In this document: piece by piece, positions 1 through 10,860 of the stretch
Layout of the letters: every line of letters starts with the position of its first letter
Numbering within the stretch: position 1 is the stretch's first letter
From: Burhinus oedicnemus
Lineage: Eukaryota > Chordata > Aves > Charadriiformes > Burhinidae
Length of the DNA: 64,000 nucleotides
Assembly (NCBI GenBank): GCA_008921705.1
Contig: VFFE01009068.1
Span: 3,791,017-3,855,016, forward strand
Direction: 5' to 3'
Made by a program: the position numbers and the translations under genes
Notes under the pieces: model-generated
What the model saw: the letters and a program-made list of their open reading frames with translations, nothing else
What the model was told of the DNA's origin: nothing
Databases searched by the model: none

Positions 1-3000
1 TCATAGTTTTGATTGACTAAAAATTCTTTTTTTTAATCTTCTAATTAAATGAAGGAAAAAAGGTCCAGGAATCAACATAAAGTCCATATTCAAAGGAAGT
101 AAAATTTGGTTTGCTAATCTCTTGGCTTCTGCTAGGTGCACAAATCTTTAAAAAAATTGCCATAATTTAATAGTGTAATATAGGGAAAAGGCAAGAAAGC
201 AGCAGGCACCTTGACAGCGCTTCTTTCTGTCATTTGCCACCAGCAGTTGAGGGCTAGTAAGGGCTAGTAACTGAAGATCAAATTTTCAAGATGGAGAAAA
301 AGGAAGGAAAACAATGTGTGATTGTATTAGAAGGTAGGGATGACTGTACTAGTGGAAGCATTTTGCACAAGGTTTCTGGGATTAGGTGGTCATTATGTTT
401 GGGTCTACAGATAAACAAAGAAAAAAATTTTCTTCTTTTTTCTGCTGTCATATTTGTAAAAATGCTAACTAAAGGGAGTGCAGGAATTGATCAAGAACTG
501 AGAGCAGTTCTAAGGAGAGTATGAAACATGGCTCCATGGCTTGTACAAACTGTATACACAGCAGATGCCTGCCACCTCATCTGTCTTGATGTGATGTGTG
601 TCTTATCAATCTGCTCAGCTGCCAATACCGGACACCTGGCTAGCCAGGGTGATGAGGTAATCGGCCTCATGAAGACTGATCCATAGCACTCCTTCTGGGA
701 TGGACTGTGAGAAACAGAGAATAAACTAGCACTTACTAAATGCAATGGAAATGTTTTCCCTTTTCTACAGAATGAATTAGATGTATCTTGATTTTAAGGG
801 CACCACAGGTGTTAATGTGGGTTCATAGCAATCATTCTGTGTCGGATGTAAAAGAAGCAAGCAGCTAGGAAGAGATGAATTAAGGTCTCCCTGAGGGTTT
901 TGTCTTGTGCTCAACAAAGCATTTCCCCTGCTTTCCTTGCTATGAGTACATCTGGCTTGACTTTATACCAGCCCATCCAGTATTGTCACAGTAGCTCATT
1001 TCTGTCTATTCACACAGCATTGCAAATCAAGTAAAAGTGGTCCTATCAAAGCCTGGGCTAACAAGAGAAGACTATTTTTAGCATGAAAGTGAGTTTAACA
1101 AATGGATCGTAGCTAAGGCAGCATGACAGCCCTGCCGACTAATTAATAGAGACACCAAAGGTGATTTTGTAACAGAGCCAGAATCACTACTACGCTGGGC
1201 CTTCAGATCAGGAGGATTTTGCAGCTCTGTTGTGTTGCTCAACCAGAAAAGGCAGCCCAAATATACTGCAAATCTGGCCCAAACACGCTCGAACATACCC
1301 TGCTTTGAGACAGATAATAAAATGTTTCCTTGTTTTGTTTGGCTTCATTCTTTCTTTCCTCCTAACATTAATCAGAACCCTTATTACTTGCAGCCTTTCC
1401 CTCTTTTGTTATTCATAAAAGTATCTAATAACTGCTGAGATGAGCCACGGTGGACTGGATTGAAGCCCTCCAGCTATAGAGAAGGACTCAACTCCTCCTC
1501 TGTAGGGTGACAGGTGACAACATTGGCACAAAGGTGGGACAGAAATCAAAACCAGAACTGGGACTTGATGTTTTCTTCCTCGGCATATTGTGTGATTCCT
1601 GGCCAAACCCTGTCCACTCTCATGCTTTAAGGACTTGATGGGTGCCCAGATTTTTTAATACTTGACATGGATCACTGAAAAGAAAATATAGCAGCGTATT
1701 CATTAATCTCATCCTCAAATTTCCCACAGATCTTTTTAAATAATATAGCATGTAATTCCCTAGAAGATCATTTTATAGCAAACAATTTTACCATTACAGA
1801 GTTTTCCCACAGATGAACTAGCTTTGCCTGCAAGAAAGTGTCTCCGTGCTCTCTTTTTCTTTGAATTCCTATTAAACTTGGATGAACCCACATGCCTTTA
1901 AAAAGACATTTTCTTCTGCGGGCCATCCTGTTTCAGGAAGTTCTCAGTTTGCCATTGCTAAGCTTCTCTTTTGAAATTACTATCTCAGGAGCTGCTCCCC
2001 AGGGAAATTACTGCAATCCAATCACCACAAATGTAAATTAAATCAGCATCCAATATAACCACAGTGGTTTGTGTTTCTCCCCACTCCTTTCTCCCTTTGA
2101 GAAATCTAATTCTGGAACTACTGGAATAAATTCTACTCCCCACCTCCCATAAGGAAATGGCTGTAGTGATCTGAGAGCAGATATAGACTGTAGGAAATCA
2201 CAGTACCACTTAGTTGTGATGCTTATTCTGGTTCATGACTTCAGCAGCCTTTCTTCTGCTTAGCCTCTCTCCTCCTCTGCCTTTGCCCTATATTTTCTGT
2301 GGTAGGGATAAAGTTGGGAATCCCACCATCTGTGTGGGACCCTGTTTATAGCATCCCACACCAGAAAGTTGTACTTTATTGTGTGCAGATTTGGAGACGC
2401 TCCTCATACAAGCTCAGATTTAGAACTGGTCAGCAAAGCATTGGGTTGGCAATACACTGAGGGGTGTAGCGTGTGCCTTACCTCACAGCTAAGTAAAAGG
2501 TAGAAAATTGTTCAGGTTGGAAAAGTGTAATATTAATTGGGAAAATCATCAGGTTCCACATACTAGCAATCAATAAACCAACAAAAGGAAAAAGATAGGT
2601 GAATAGAAGCTGAAGGAATGAAGAAGAAAATTGAAAACCTTTGGAATTCAATATCACAAGAACAAAAGCACATGGGTTAGCCAAAATTATCACCTCAATC
2701 TCAATCTTACTCAAGAACAAATGCAGGTCCCTGTGGCAAATATGTGTGTGCAAGCCTGATAATTCAGCTAGATACCAAGTAAGCAGTGAAACACCTTCAG
2801 CTGTGTGTCCCAAGTCACTAACTAGTCCACATCGTGTCTCTTGAAAAAGACAATGCTAGAGCAAATTACTCTGAGTGACACATTTAAGGTTATTTAATAA
2901 GTATCAGATAGTATGTAGAACAGTAACATTCTTTCTTCAAACTAAAAGGTCAACTAACGTCCACACAACCTGCAATGATGAATCCTGGGATTATGAACAA

Positions 3001-4685
3001 ATGACATATTTCACGCTTAAAAGCTATTCTATATCACTTTTTGTGGGGAAAAAATGTTCTTCTTGGCATCAAAAATGTTATCCCCCAAAAAATGAGTGCT
3101 ATTCAAATAGCGGCTATAAATGTTGACAGAATCTTCACATCAGTTACACTTCAGTACTTTGGATTTGAATATGCAGAGTTTAAAACTTGCAGCAAATCTC
3201 CAGTTACCAAATGTAGCATAACCTTATTCTTATGCCTTTTACAGAACTGTGTTTTATTCACATTGTATCAAAGTGTATCATAGCTATTATTATTAGAATT
3301 ATTAGTAATAACTAATCTTCAACATTAAAACAGCAGCCTGATGTACCAGTCACATAAAGAACAGATAAAACCAAAGTTCTTTATAGTCTTGAACAACTCT
3401 ATAAATCTAAAAAGAAGTATTAAAATATTGAATTGTTTTTTCTCAAATGTGAATACACGGATGTACACACATTCATTTACTTGTGCTCAGCAAGATTATC
3501 GTTTTCCTTCCGAATACGTATTAGGTAGGAATGGTAAGTATCACACAAAATATTTCTGCTGAATTATAAGAAAATATTTAGCTAACATTAACATGAGTAG
3601 TTGAACGTCTACAGGCGTCATCCAGCAATTTATATTGACAGCCAGTGCTCGTGTCAAAGCACACCACTGTTAGTGGATATTGGTTTTTCATGTCTCAGAA
3701 TGAAGAGGCAATACAGCTGGACCATAACAAAAAAGCCTTTCATTATGTAGACAGTATAGCCTTTGACATATTTCTAGTTTTTTGTTCTGTCTTTCTTAAG
3801 TTTTAAGTTTTCTGAATATCACTGGTCACTACAGTGTTGCTACTGAGCAATTTTACCCAGTCTCAGAAAGGAAATACTCTTTATACAGAATTTATAGATA
3901 GTTCTGTTTACCTCCCATTAAGTGACTGAAAATTCAGAAAATTTTAGAGGTAGAAAAAGTGAATGAATCAGTGCAACCATTATACAATTTCTGGCAAGTA
4001 GTGGAGGTCAGAGAAAAATCCGGGACAATTCTGTCAGTTGTAAACATAGGCAGGAATAGTAAGGAGTAGTTAAAAAGTGCACTTAAGTATGCAGCTGTAT
4101 TCCAATGGATGGCATCATCCAAGGAGTGATAGAGGCACAGATTGGTAATGTAATGTAAGCAATTAGTTCTGGCAGCTACAAAAGAACTGGTGAAGCAGAA
4201 AAATCAGTCTCAAGAACTAATCTGTATCTGCACAATAGCAATGTCTTGATAGCACATCTGAGACGTGGCAGTTCAAACAGACAGGACAGAAGAGTTGTAT
4301 GGATGCCTCAGATAGCTGTCACCCACTAATGACTCTTAGAGCCAGGTGGAAGCAGGGAATTATCATTTGGGAAAACTAAAAGGGAACACAGGCAAACCAC
4401 CTACTACTTAAAAAAGACAAATGTAAAATGTGCCTCAGAGGATGAGGTCAGAAAAAACCGTCACTTAAATTTCCATTTTACAGAGCAGTTTTCCCAAAGA
4501 AAATGTAAATGCACTTACAGTACACACTGGCTCTGACTCCATAAATCACTTATGCATATATTTAAGTTTGTACAGATGCACCATTCAAACAACATAATTG
4601 CAAATTAGACTTGTCTGAATTGCTAAGTTTTTCTGTGTTTTTTTCTTTGCACAGGTTTATGTGGGCAGCTTTCCCAATTAGCTTC
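1..4685. other. AT-rich non-coding stretch
   Basis: No gene is recognisable. Short open frames (for example 291-524) have no family resemblance and sit in AT-rich, low-CpG sequence. The only local structure I see is an exact 10-bp tandem duplication (GGGCTAGTAA) at 251-270. No interspersed repeat is recognised until the MIR that begins near 4690. Confidence 0.6.
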
Positions 4686-4689
4686 TTTC

Positions 4690-4790
4690 TAGATGATCTT
4701 GACCAAGTCACTTCTCTGTTTTTCCATCTATGAAATGCAATGATAACACTGATTTTCTCTATGAGATGCTCCGAGTGACATTGGATAGAC
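4690..4790 (+). repeat. MIR-like ancient SINE fragment
   Basis: The stretch has the recognisable middle and 3' part of the MIR core. A GATCTTGACCAAGTCACTT block corresponds to the consensus 'gacctTGGGCAAGTCACTT'. It is followed by a pyrimidine-rich CTCTGTTTTTCCATCTATGAAATG block matching the 'cagTTTCCCCATCTGTAAAATG' box, then a 'gataacact' segment. Divergence is high, as expected for a SINE active before the amniote radiation. The 5' tRNA-like promoter portion is not recognisable. The orientation is sense with respect to the family consensus. The assignment rests on remembered consensus, not an alignment. Confidence 0.65.
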
Positions 4791-4799
4791 GATATTATT

Positions 4800-5890
4800 C
4801 CCGTATTAAGTCTTTTTCATCAAGCCGGTGTATCTAGATGAGGGAAAGGATCAACCTCCGTAGCAGCATTCTATGTATCTAATGTAGTGCATCTATCTTG
4901 CTGTCTCCTGAGAATTCCTCCTGGCTGACCCAATTTACATTGGTTCGTACCAAAAGGTGGTTGGGTGTGTGTACAGTCTGGGTTCTTTCATAAACCTGTT
5001 ACTACCTACTGTGCTCCAGCCACCAAGGGACTTCTAGCCTGTTGCACCAGACTGGAGCTGGTCTGAGGGAAAATCCTCAAAAATGCACACAGTGCAGATC
5101 TCTGCACCATCTATTTCACTCTTCAGATTCACTCCTATTGTAACTTACTGTTTATTAATATAGATGTAGCCTACGGTGATAAAAAGTAGTTCAGGTCTCT
5201 AGAATAAATAAAGAATGGGTACCTTCAGTTCTCACTGGGAGCTCCTTTGTGGATTTTCTGGTGCCTGTAAGGTTGAGCTCATGCTGTTACCTGGGTCATT
5301 AATAGGATCTCTCCCTTTGTCCAGCTATCTATTTCTCCCAGAAAGAGGAACATAACATCCTGGACACACCTTTATAACACCTAACCAAATACTGGCCAGA
5401 GGTGTTATAAGCTGTTGGGAAGGAGGGGTGGAGGGAAGAGGAGAATCACAGATTAAAAGTAGATAAATCTTGCTGCCTTAACAAAGCAGGCTAAAAATCT
5501 TTCTAAAAACACAGTCCTGGGCCATAAAATTATACTGAGACAGCTTTTCAAACAGCTTTTCTAAGACAGACCAAAACAATAGGTTTTATTTAACATAGTC
5601 TTACACAAATTTTGAGAATTTAAAAGGATGCTAATTTGGGCTTTTTCTGTAATGCGGTGTTTCTGAGGAGCACACTTAAACTTGTTTGGATCCCCCAGGC
5701 TGTACACTCCCATAGCTTAAGGTAGTTGTCCTGACACCCAGCTCAGTATTCTGTATTTAAAGCACTTGGTTAGTAAAAAAAAATGGTATAACCTACTGAT
5801 GTATTAATCTAAAGATGTAGGACTGTTTTAATTGAAATATTCCATTAGCATTTCGAACAGTTTGGAAATGGGCACTGTCTCTAAAGTCTT
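4800..5890. other. Non-coding stretch between MIR and CpG-rich islet
   Basis: AT-rich sequence without recognisable genes or repeats. It leads without a clear boundary into the GC-rich islet that begins near 5891. Confidence 0.5.
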
Positions 5891-6130
5891 GACCTGACGT
5901 TGGTGTTCGCACCCAGGTGCAGCGGTGTGCTCCATGGCTCCTCGCAGTCCCTGCGCAGAGCGAAGGGGCCGGGGCAGCGGCTCTCGGCAGGGCTCATCCA
6001 CCTGCCTGCCCCTTGTGCTGGCCCAGGGACGGGGACGGGACACTTGGTTTACTACAGCAGCTGCTCTGCTGAAGCTCACTGGTATCACGATGCCCACAGC
6101 GCCACTGGAAAGCAGCGCAGGCGTAACACA
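5891..6130. promoter_or_regulatory. Small CpG-rich islet (candidate CpG island)
   Basis: By hand count this 240-bp stretch holds 78 G, 78 C and 15 CpG dinucleotides. That is about 65% GC with an observed/expected CpG ratio near 0.6, which sits at the classical CpG-island threshold. The flanks are AT-rich and nearly CpG-free. Open frames cross it on both strands (5900-6217 plus, 5828-6097 minus), as expected for stop-poor GC-rich DNA, and neither resembles a known protein. No TATA box, first exon or splice donor is convincing. It could be an unmethylated regulatory element, an orphan island or the remnant of a GC-rich insertion. Confidence 0.4.
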
Positions 6131-7227
6131 GTTTTCTCACACCTTTTGCAATACCCATATTTTTTTCCTGTTTTGAAAACCCAAGTTCATCTCCTTCGGT
6201 CTCCTGTTCACAAGTAACTCTTTTCCGCAACAGCTAGATTTGGAAATGATTTAGGATGATGTTGAATTTAAGGCATTTATTCTCATCCCTAAAATGTACC
6301 CTGTTAGCAGTGACTAGAGCACAAAATCTCTGTTACAATTAACCGACTCCTAGCTGTTTCAGCCTGCCATACTGCACGAAGGAGCAGTGCCACGAAGAAG
6401 CAGGGACAGAGGAGTCCATCTAAAATATCAACTGTGCCTTCATTGCTCTGAAGCAAAAGGCAGGTATTTTTGCAAGTCCTTAGTAGGGGAGTATTGTTCA
6501 GCTCCTGATAAAGTAGACACCCTGTGACAGCTATTTATAAAATCATTCATCTTTCAAAGTTTCCCAATAGAGCCTGCACGAGGTTTTTACAAGATACTAT
6601 TTTGAACCTGTAACTGAACTTATTTGAACAAAACAATAACTATAATAGTGGATGGAAAAAGACTTTAGGAATCTCTGAAAAATACCTTTAATTTACAATA
6701 ATTAAATTGCAAAGTCAGAAGAATGGGAAGATCAGGTGGATCATTCTTTTAAAAGTAGTTCAGTTCAGCCTTGGCGATGGATCTCTGAGTGGCATTTATA
6801 TAATAGATCGCTAAAAATATTGATTCTTTTCTCTCTTCCCTCTGCTACCAACTAGAAAGAAGCAAATACCTTGTATAAAATGTCATATCAAAACAAAATT
6901 CCTATTCAGATTTCTTTTAAGTATTATCACAGCTTCAAACTGCCATGAAGTATTTGGACATCTTTCAGAAGTCAAATCCTAAGTAACTGTAAAAGAAGTG
7001 GATATAATCTGACGAATTTTATCATTTATTGGTTTAACCCTATGTATGCTGTGCTATCCAATAACTGCCTGCATGCTTAAAAAGAAATGTGAAAAATAAA
7101 TAAAAGCAGCTACATTTTAGTGGTTCTGAACAGTTGTGTCCCTTTATTTACTTCCTACTTTTTTTTGGTGTGAATATGTTAGTAAGGTATTCAATGAAGA
7201 ATTACATAGGATGGAATAACTTACAAA
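6131..7227. other. AT-rich non-coding stretch
   Basis: No gene or repeat is recognised. The composition drops back to AT-rich immediately after the islet and stays so until about 7228. Confidence 0.5.
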
Positions 7228-7645
7228 TTCGCTTATGATAGTACATCGCACCGTCACTTCACACGGTAACTCCAGTGAGGGCAGAGAAACATTGGTTCGC
7301 TGTGATATGATATCCTGTAACACGTGGCAGGATAACTCAAAGTCAACCCCTGTCATCGCAGCGGGTCCTTACCTATACACTCTGCTCGGAGGATTTTCAG
7401 AGAGTCCTCCCACTGTGCATGTGGCAGACATGGCCTCATGGGGGCAACTGGGGTCAGAGACGGCATTAACCTAAGCCACCCCCCGAGGAGGGGTGGCAGC
7501 AAGACCTGTGACTCTGGGACCTGTGTAGGTCAGCGTGTGCCGACTTGTCCCACAGGGGAAGTCACGAGCCTGACCGTGAACCCACTGTGGGTCCTGTGCC
7601 GCCAGCTCGCCTTTCCCCTGTGCCTTCCAGAACGATTACTTCTTC
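7228..7645. other. CpG-retaining, GC-elevated patch with hairpin
   Basis: About 19 CpG dinucleotides fall in roughly 420 bp, far denser than the flanks. A perfect 8-bp inverted repeat (GCCACCCC at 7475-7482, GGGGTGGC at 7490-7497) forms a hairpin with a 7-nt loop. On the minus strand an open frame (7356 down to 7144) contains an exon-like block ending at a GTAAGT donor (7224-7219), but the upstream AG lacks a pyrimidine tract. On the plus strand a good pyrimidine tract plus AG lies near 7608-7630. No protein family is recognised. It may be a lineage-specific insertion, a conserved element or a decayed exon. Confidence 0.3.
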
Positions 7646-7649
7646 GACA

Positions 7650-10550
7650 CACACAAAATTTACCATAGAATAGCAAGAATTCCCTTAAATTACAGATGCA
7701 TTCTTTTCTCACCTATATTAGTAGCTTTCTTGCAAAAAGCACTTTTGTAAATGTCATGATGCACTGGAATCAATCGTAGTACATACCCTTTAAATAAAAC
7801 AACAAAGTAATTCCTGAGAGCCATGGTATTTCAAGACATCCAGGGTAAACAGAAAATTTTATTGGTGCTTGGCTTTATTCTCAGGTGATCCGACAAGAGA
7901 CCAATACAAGAAAAATCTGTGGTTGCATCTGAGACATAACCGTGAGGAGATTTTACTATGTATGTATTCTAGTCTCCATGGGAAGAGAAGATAAAGCCAA
8001 GTGTGGTTTCCTAAAAATGTGTGACCAGTGGATTATTTCCTGCTTAATAAAATGTAACTAAATGCGCCTAAGTTTCTCCAGATGGATATTATTTATGAAT
8101 TGGGGAAAAGATAAAATTAATAGGAACATCAAAGATGTGCTGAAAAGTTTCCTGATTAAATATTATCTGACCTCCAAATGTTCTTCCTCTGCATTTCCTG
8201 CAGCAATTTGGCTATTAGTCAACCGTTAACTGTTCCTTCTACAGAAATGCAGATGTCAGGTTTATAAATAACTGAATCAGAGCTGGAATTTAAACTTCAC
8301 ATTGATTTAAATCTTGTTCAACGAGGTGACATTTTTTTCAGGGACCTGATGCCTTGGTCTTATCTCTTTGCCTCACTCCCCTGGCAAAAGAGGGAGCGCA
8401 CGCTTTTCGCACTCAGGATTTCTTCAACACAGCCAGCTATTCATCACCCGCGGTATGGACAGAGGGACCACTTGGCGTGCATGACCATAGCACACTGCTT
8501 TTGTTATGGCAGGAGTTCTTTTGTAGATAAAAGTCTGCAGACCACTGTGGTGACCGAGCCCTGGAGGTATTTATCATACTTATACTTGTTCACACACTAC
8601 AGTTCGGAGCACTCAACAAACTATAACGTGGAGATACAGGCACTGCTCTGTCCCAAAGTCAAGGGGATTCAAAGCATTCAGAGCGACTTCTCTGTTTTCT
8701 TTCTTCCACCCACACCGTACCCCTTACTTGATGTACATATCAGATAAACTTCTCTTTTCCAGTTTTTCCCTACAAAAAAATACAAGGATGTCATTGGGAG
8801 AGCTACACTCTGCCGACAAAACTCCCTACTCCAAATTTTCTTCCACTTCAGTAATATCTCTTTCTCAAAACCCAAATGTGCTGGGAGAAGCTCATGTCTG
8901 CAAATCCCAAGAAGCTCTACAGGCTTATCATTAAGAGCATATTCTGAGTTGTCGCTTCACAGAAATCAGAGATGGGAGAGTGAGTAACAGCCTAAGTTAG
9001 ACAGAATTTCATTAAAATAAATAATACATTCAGTGTATGTTCTTAAGGAGTTTTACGAACATGTGTCAAAACACTTCAGTGATAATTGTGACTATTATTC
9101 CTCTTGCTAGACTGTAGCTTTTACTACAGTAAGCAAAGATTTCCAGGAACATACTTGCTGTCCCACAGCTCCACGCTCCCCACCAGGCAGATCATGCAGG
9201 GTGATTTTGGGACCTCTGCTGTGGGCGGGCAGCAGCAGCCAGCCAGGCATATGGCATGGCCCGCTGCAGGGGAACACGGGAGGCCATGGTGGGTCAGGAG
9301 ACCAGCCCAAACATGGTGCATGAGCAATACAGAATGAAAAACACACAGCGAACAGTGAGGCTTCACAAATGCCAGTATCGTTAATTGCCAAGCGCTACAA
9401 AGAAAAACTGAATGTAAGTCCTAGACAACAGCTGCGGAAGAAGCACAGACATTACAGGCAGAGCAATCCTGCTTTAAGTCATAATCAAGGAGAAGAGGCA
9501 GCAGAAGAAAGAGGGATCTCTGGTCTGCATAATAAATTCTGTGTATTTAGTTAAAGATTTGTCAGATCTGTAGTTTACTGAATTTTAAGGACTCATATTG
9601 TTCTATATGAAAGTTTAGATTAATTTACATCTCAAAGTAGCTAGCTGTGTTTGCTGAGCTAACTTGATTACATAGCACTTTTCAATGGACTTAATCTGTA
9701 CACATCTGTATCGAGAACTTCCCTTTCAAGGACAACTTGGTGATATCCTGTGAAGCTCATGGACTGCTCTGGGGAGCCCAGCTGCTTCAGGATATGAATT
9801 AGAAATGCAAACTAATCTTCTCCTGTGCTATAAGTCCACATCAGCTGCTGCTGAATGCATCCAAGACCTGGGTATTTTTCAGAGAACACCTCGAATAGCC
9901 GTGCCTTGTGCTGGGTATTCCTGCCTCATCTGCAACAGCTGAGTGATCTTTCAGTGCCACAACGGGACTGAAATCCTGGAATAAATGTGCCATGGGACAA
10001 GCTCTCCTCAATCGTATTGCTTTTTTATATGTCCACAAGGACATCAACATTGACTGTGCTAAAGTAAATGCAATTTTTGCAGAGGATGAAGACTGTCAAC
10101 ATTGTCAAGCTCCTGCAAAAGTTTAAATTCTGAAATGGGTCATGAGGCCACATAACTGTACAAACATGAAGCCACAGTTTTGCCTTTCATCCTATAATAC
10201 AATACAAAGATGGGCAAAGTAGTCCCAGATAATCCATTCTGCAAGTTATAACTTTTCCTTACCCTTCCTCTGTATCAGAGAGCTCTCCACTTTGGGGGTT
10301 GCTGGTAGTTTTGCTGTTGTTGTTTCCTTCCTTTACAAACAGGACAGATTTGTCATAGGCTGTCAGTATTCATGATTTTAAGGAGCAAGCGGAACAGGTT
10401 TCATCTCTGAAATTAGGATTCGCTTTTCCAAATGGCCCCACCCTGTGTGCTGGGAGAATAAGCTGCCTGCCTGCATTTCAGCCCATGAATCGCTCGCTCT
10501 TCAGATCAACAGCTGATGAGCTGTTATTCACACGAGGTGTTCACCCTGTG
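7650..10550. other. Non-coding stretch with minor GC-rich patches
   Basis: The longest open frame is 8349-8747 (132 codons from an ATG), with no recognisable family. It overlaps a small CpG cluster (six CpGs between 8397 and 8477). A further GC-rich patch at about 9165-9330 supports overlapping open frames on both strands, which is typical of GC-rich non-coding DNA. No repeat family is recognised. Confidence 0.4.
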
Positions 10551-10860
10551 AAGATGTCAGGGTGCAGGAGGAGCTGGCCTTGGAGCCAGGAGTGCCCCAA
10601 CATGGGGTAGGGACCCCTGACCAGGGTGCAGCCCCCTGCACCCTGCTCTGGTCCAGGGGCAGGAACAGGGTCCCTCCAGGGACCTGAGGTGATGCTCAGG
10701 GAGCCCAGCCAGGGCAGCAGGGCATGGGTCCAGGCACGGTGCTGCTTGGGGCAGGCCTGGGACCCTGGCCGGGATGAAATGGTGCCCCTGGGCTTAGGGA
10801 TAGGGGTTCTGGGAGGGCCAGTCAGGGAAAGTGAGGCTTGACAGTCCCCATGGGGCACTG
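10551..10860. other. GC-rich, CpG-poor islet with stacked hairpins and a G4 motif
   Basis: This 310-bp patch is strongly GC-rich but has only about two CpGs. A bulged stem-loop spans 10614-10659: 18 paired positions, a CCCC loop and two small bulges, with a perfect 10-bp core CAGGGTGCAG/CTGCACCCTG. A second hairpin, GGTCCCT-CC-AGGGACC, lies at 10669-10684. A canonical G-quadruplex motif with five G-runs and loops of 1-4 nt lies at 10790-10817 on the plus strand. Open frames on both strands (10541-10888 minus, 10626-10841 plus) look compositional. I do not recognise a repeat family. Confidence 0.45.

Noticed and set aside
8349..8747. 132-codon open frame as a gene
   Set aside because: It starts at an ATG but has no recognisable family, no splice context, and overlaps a small CpG cluster that reduces stop frequency.
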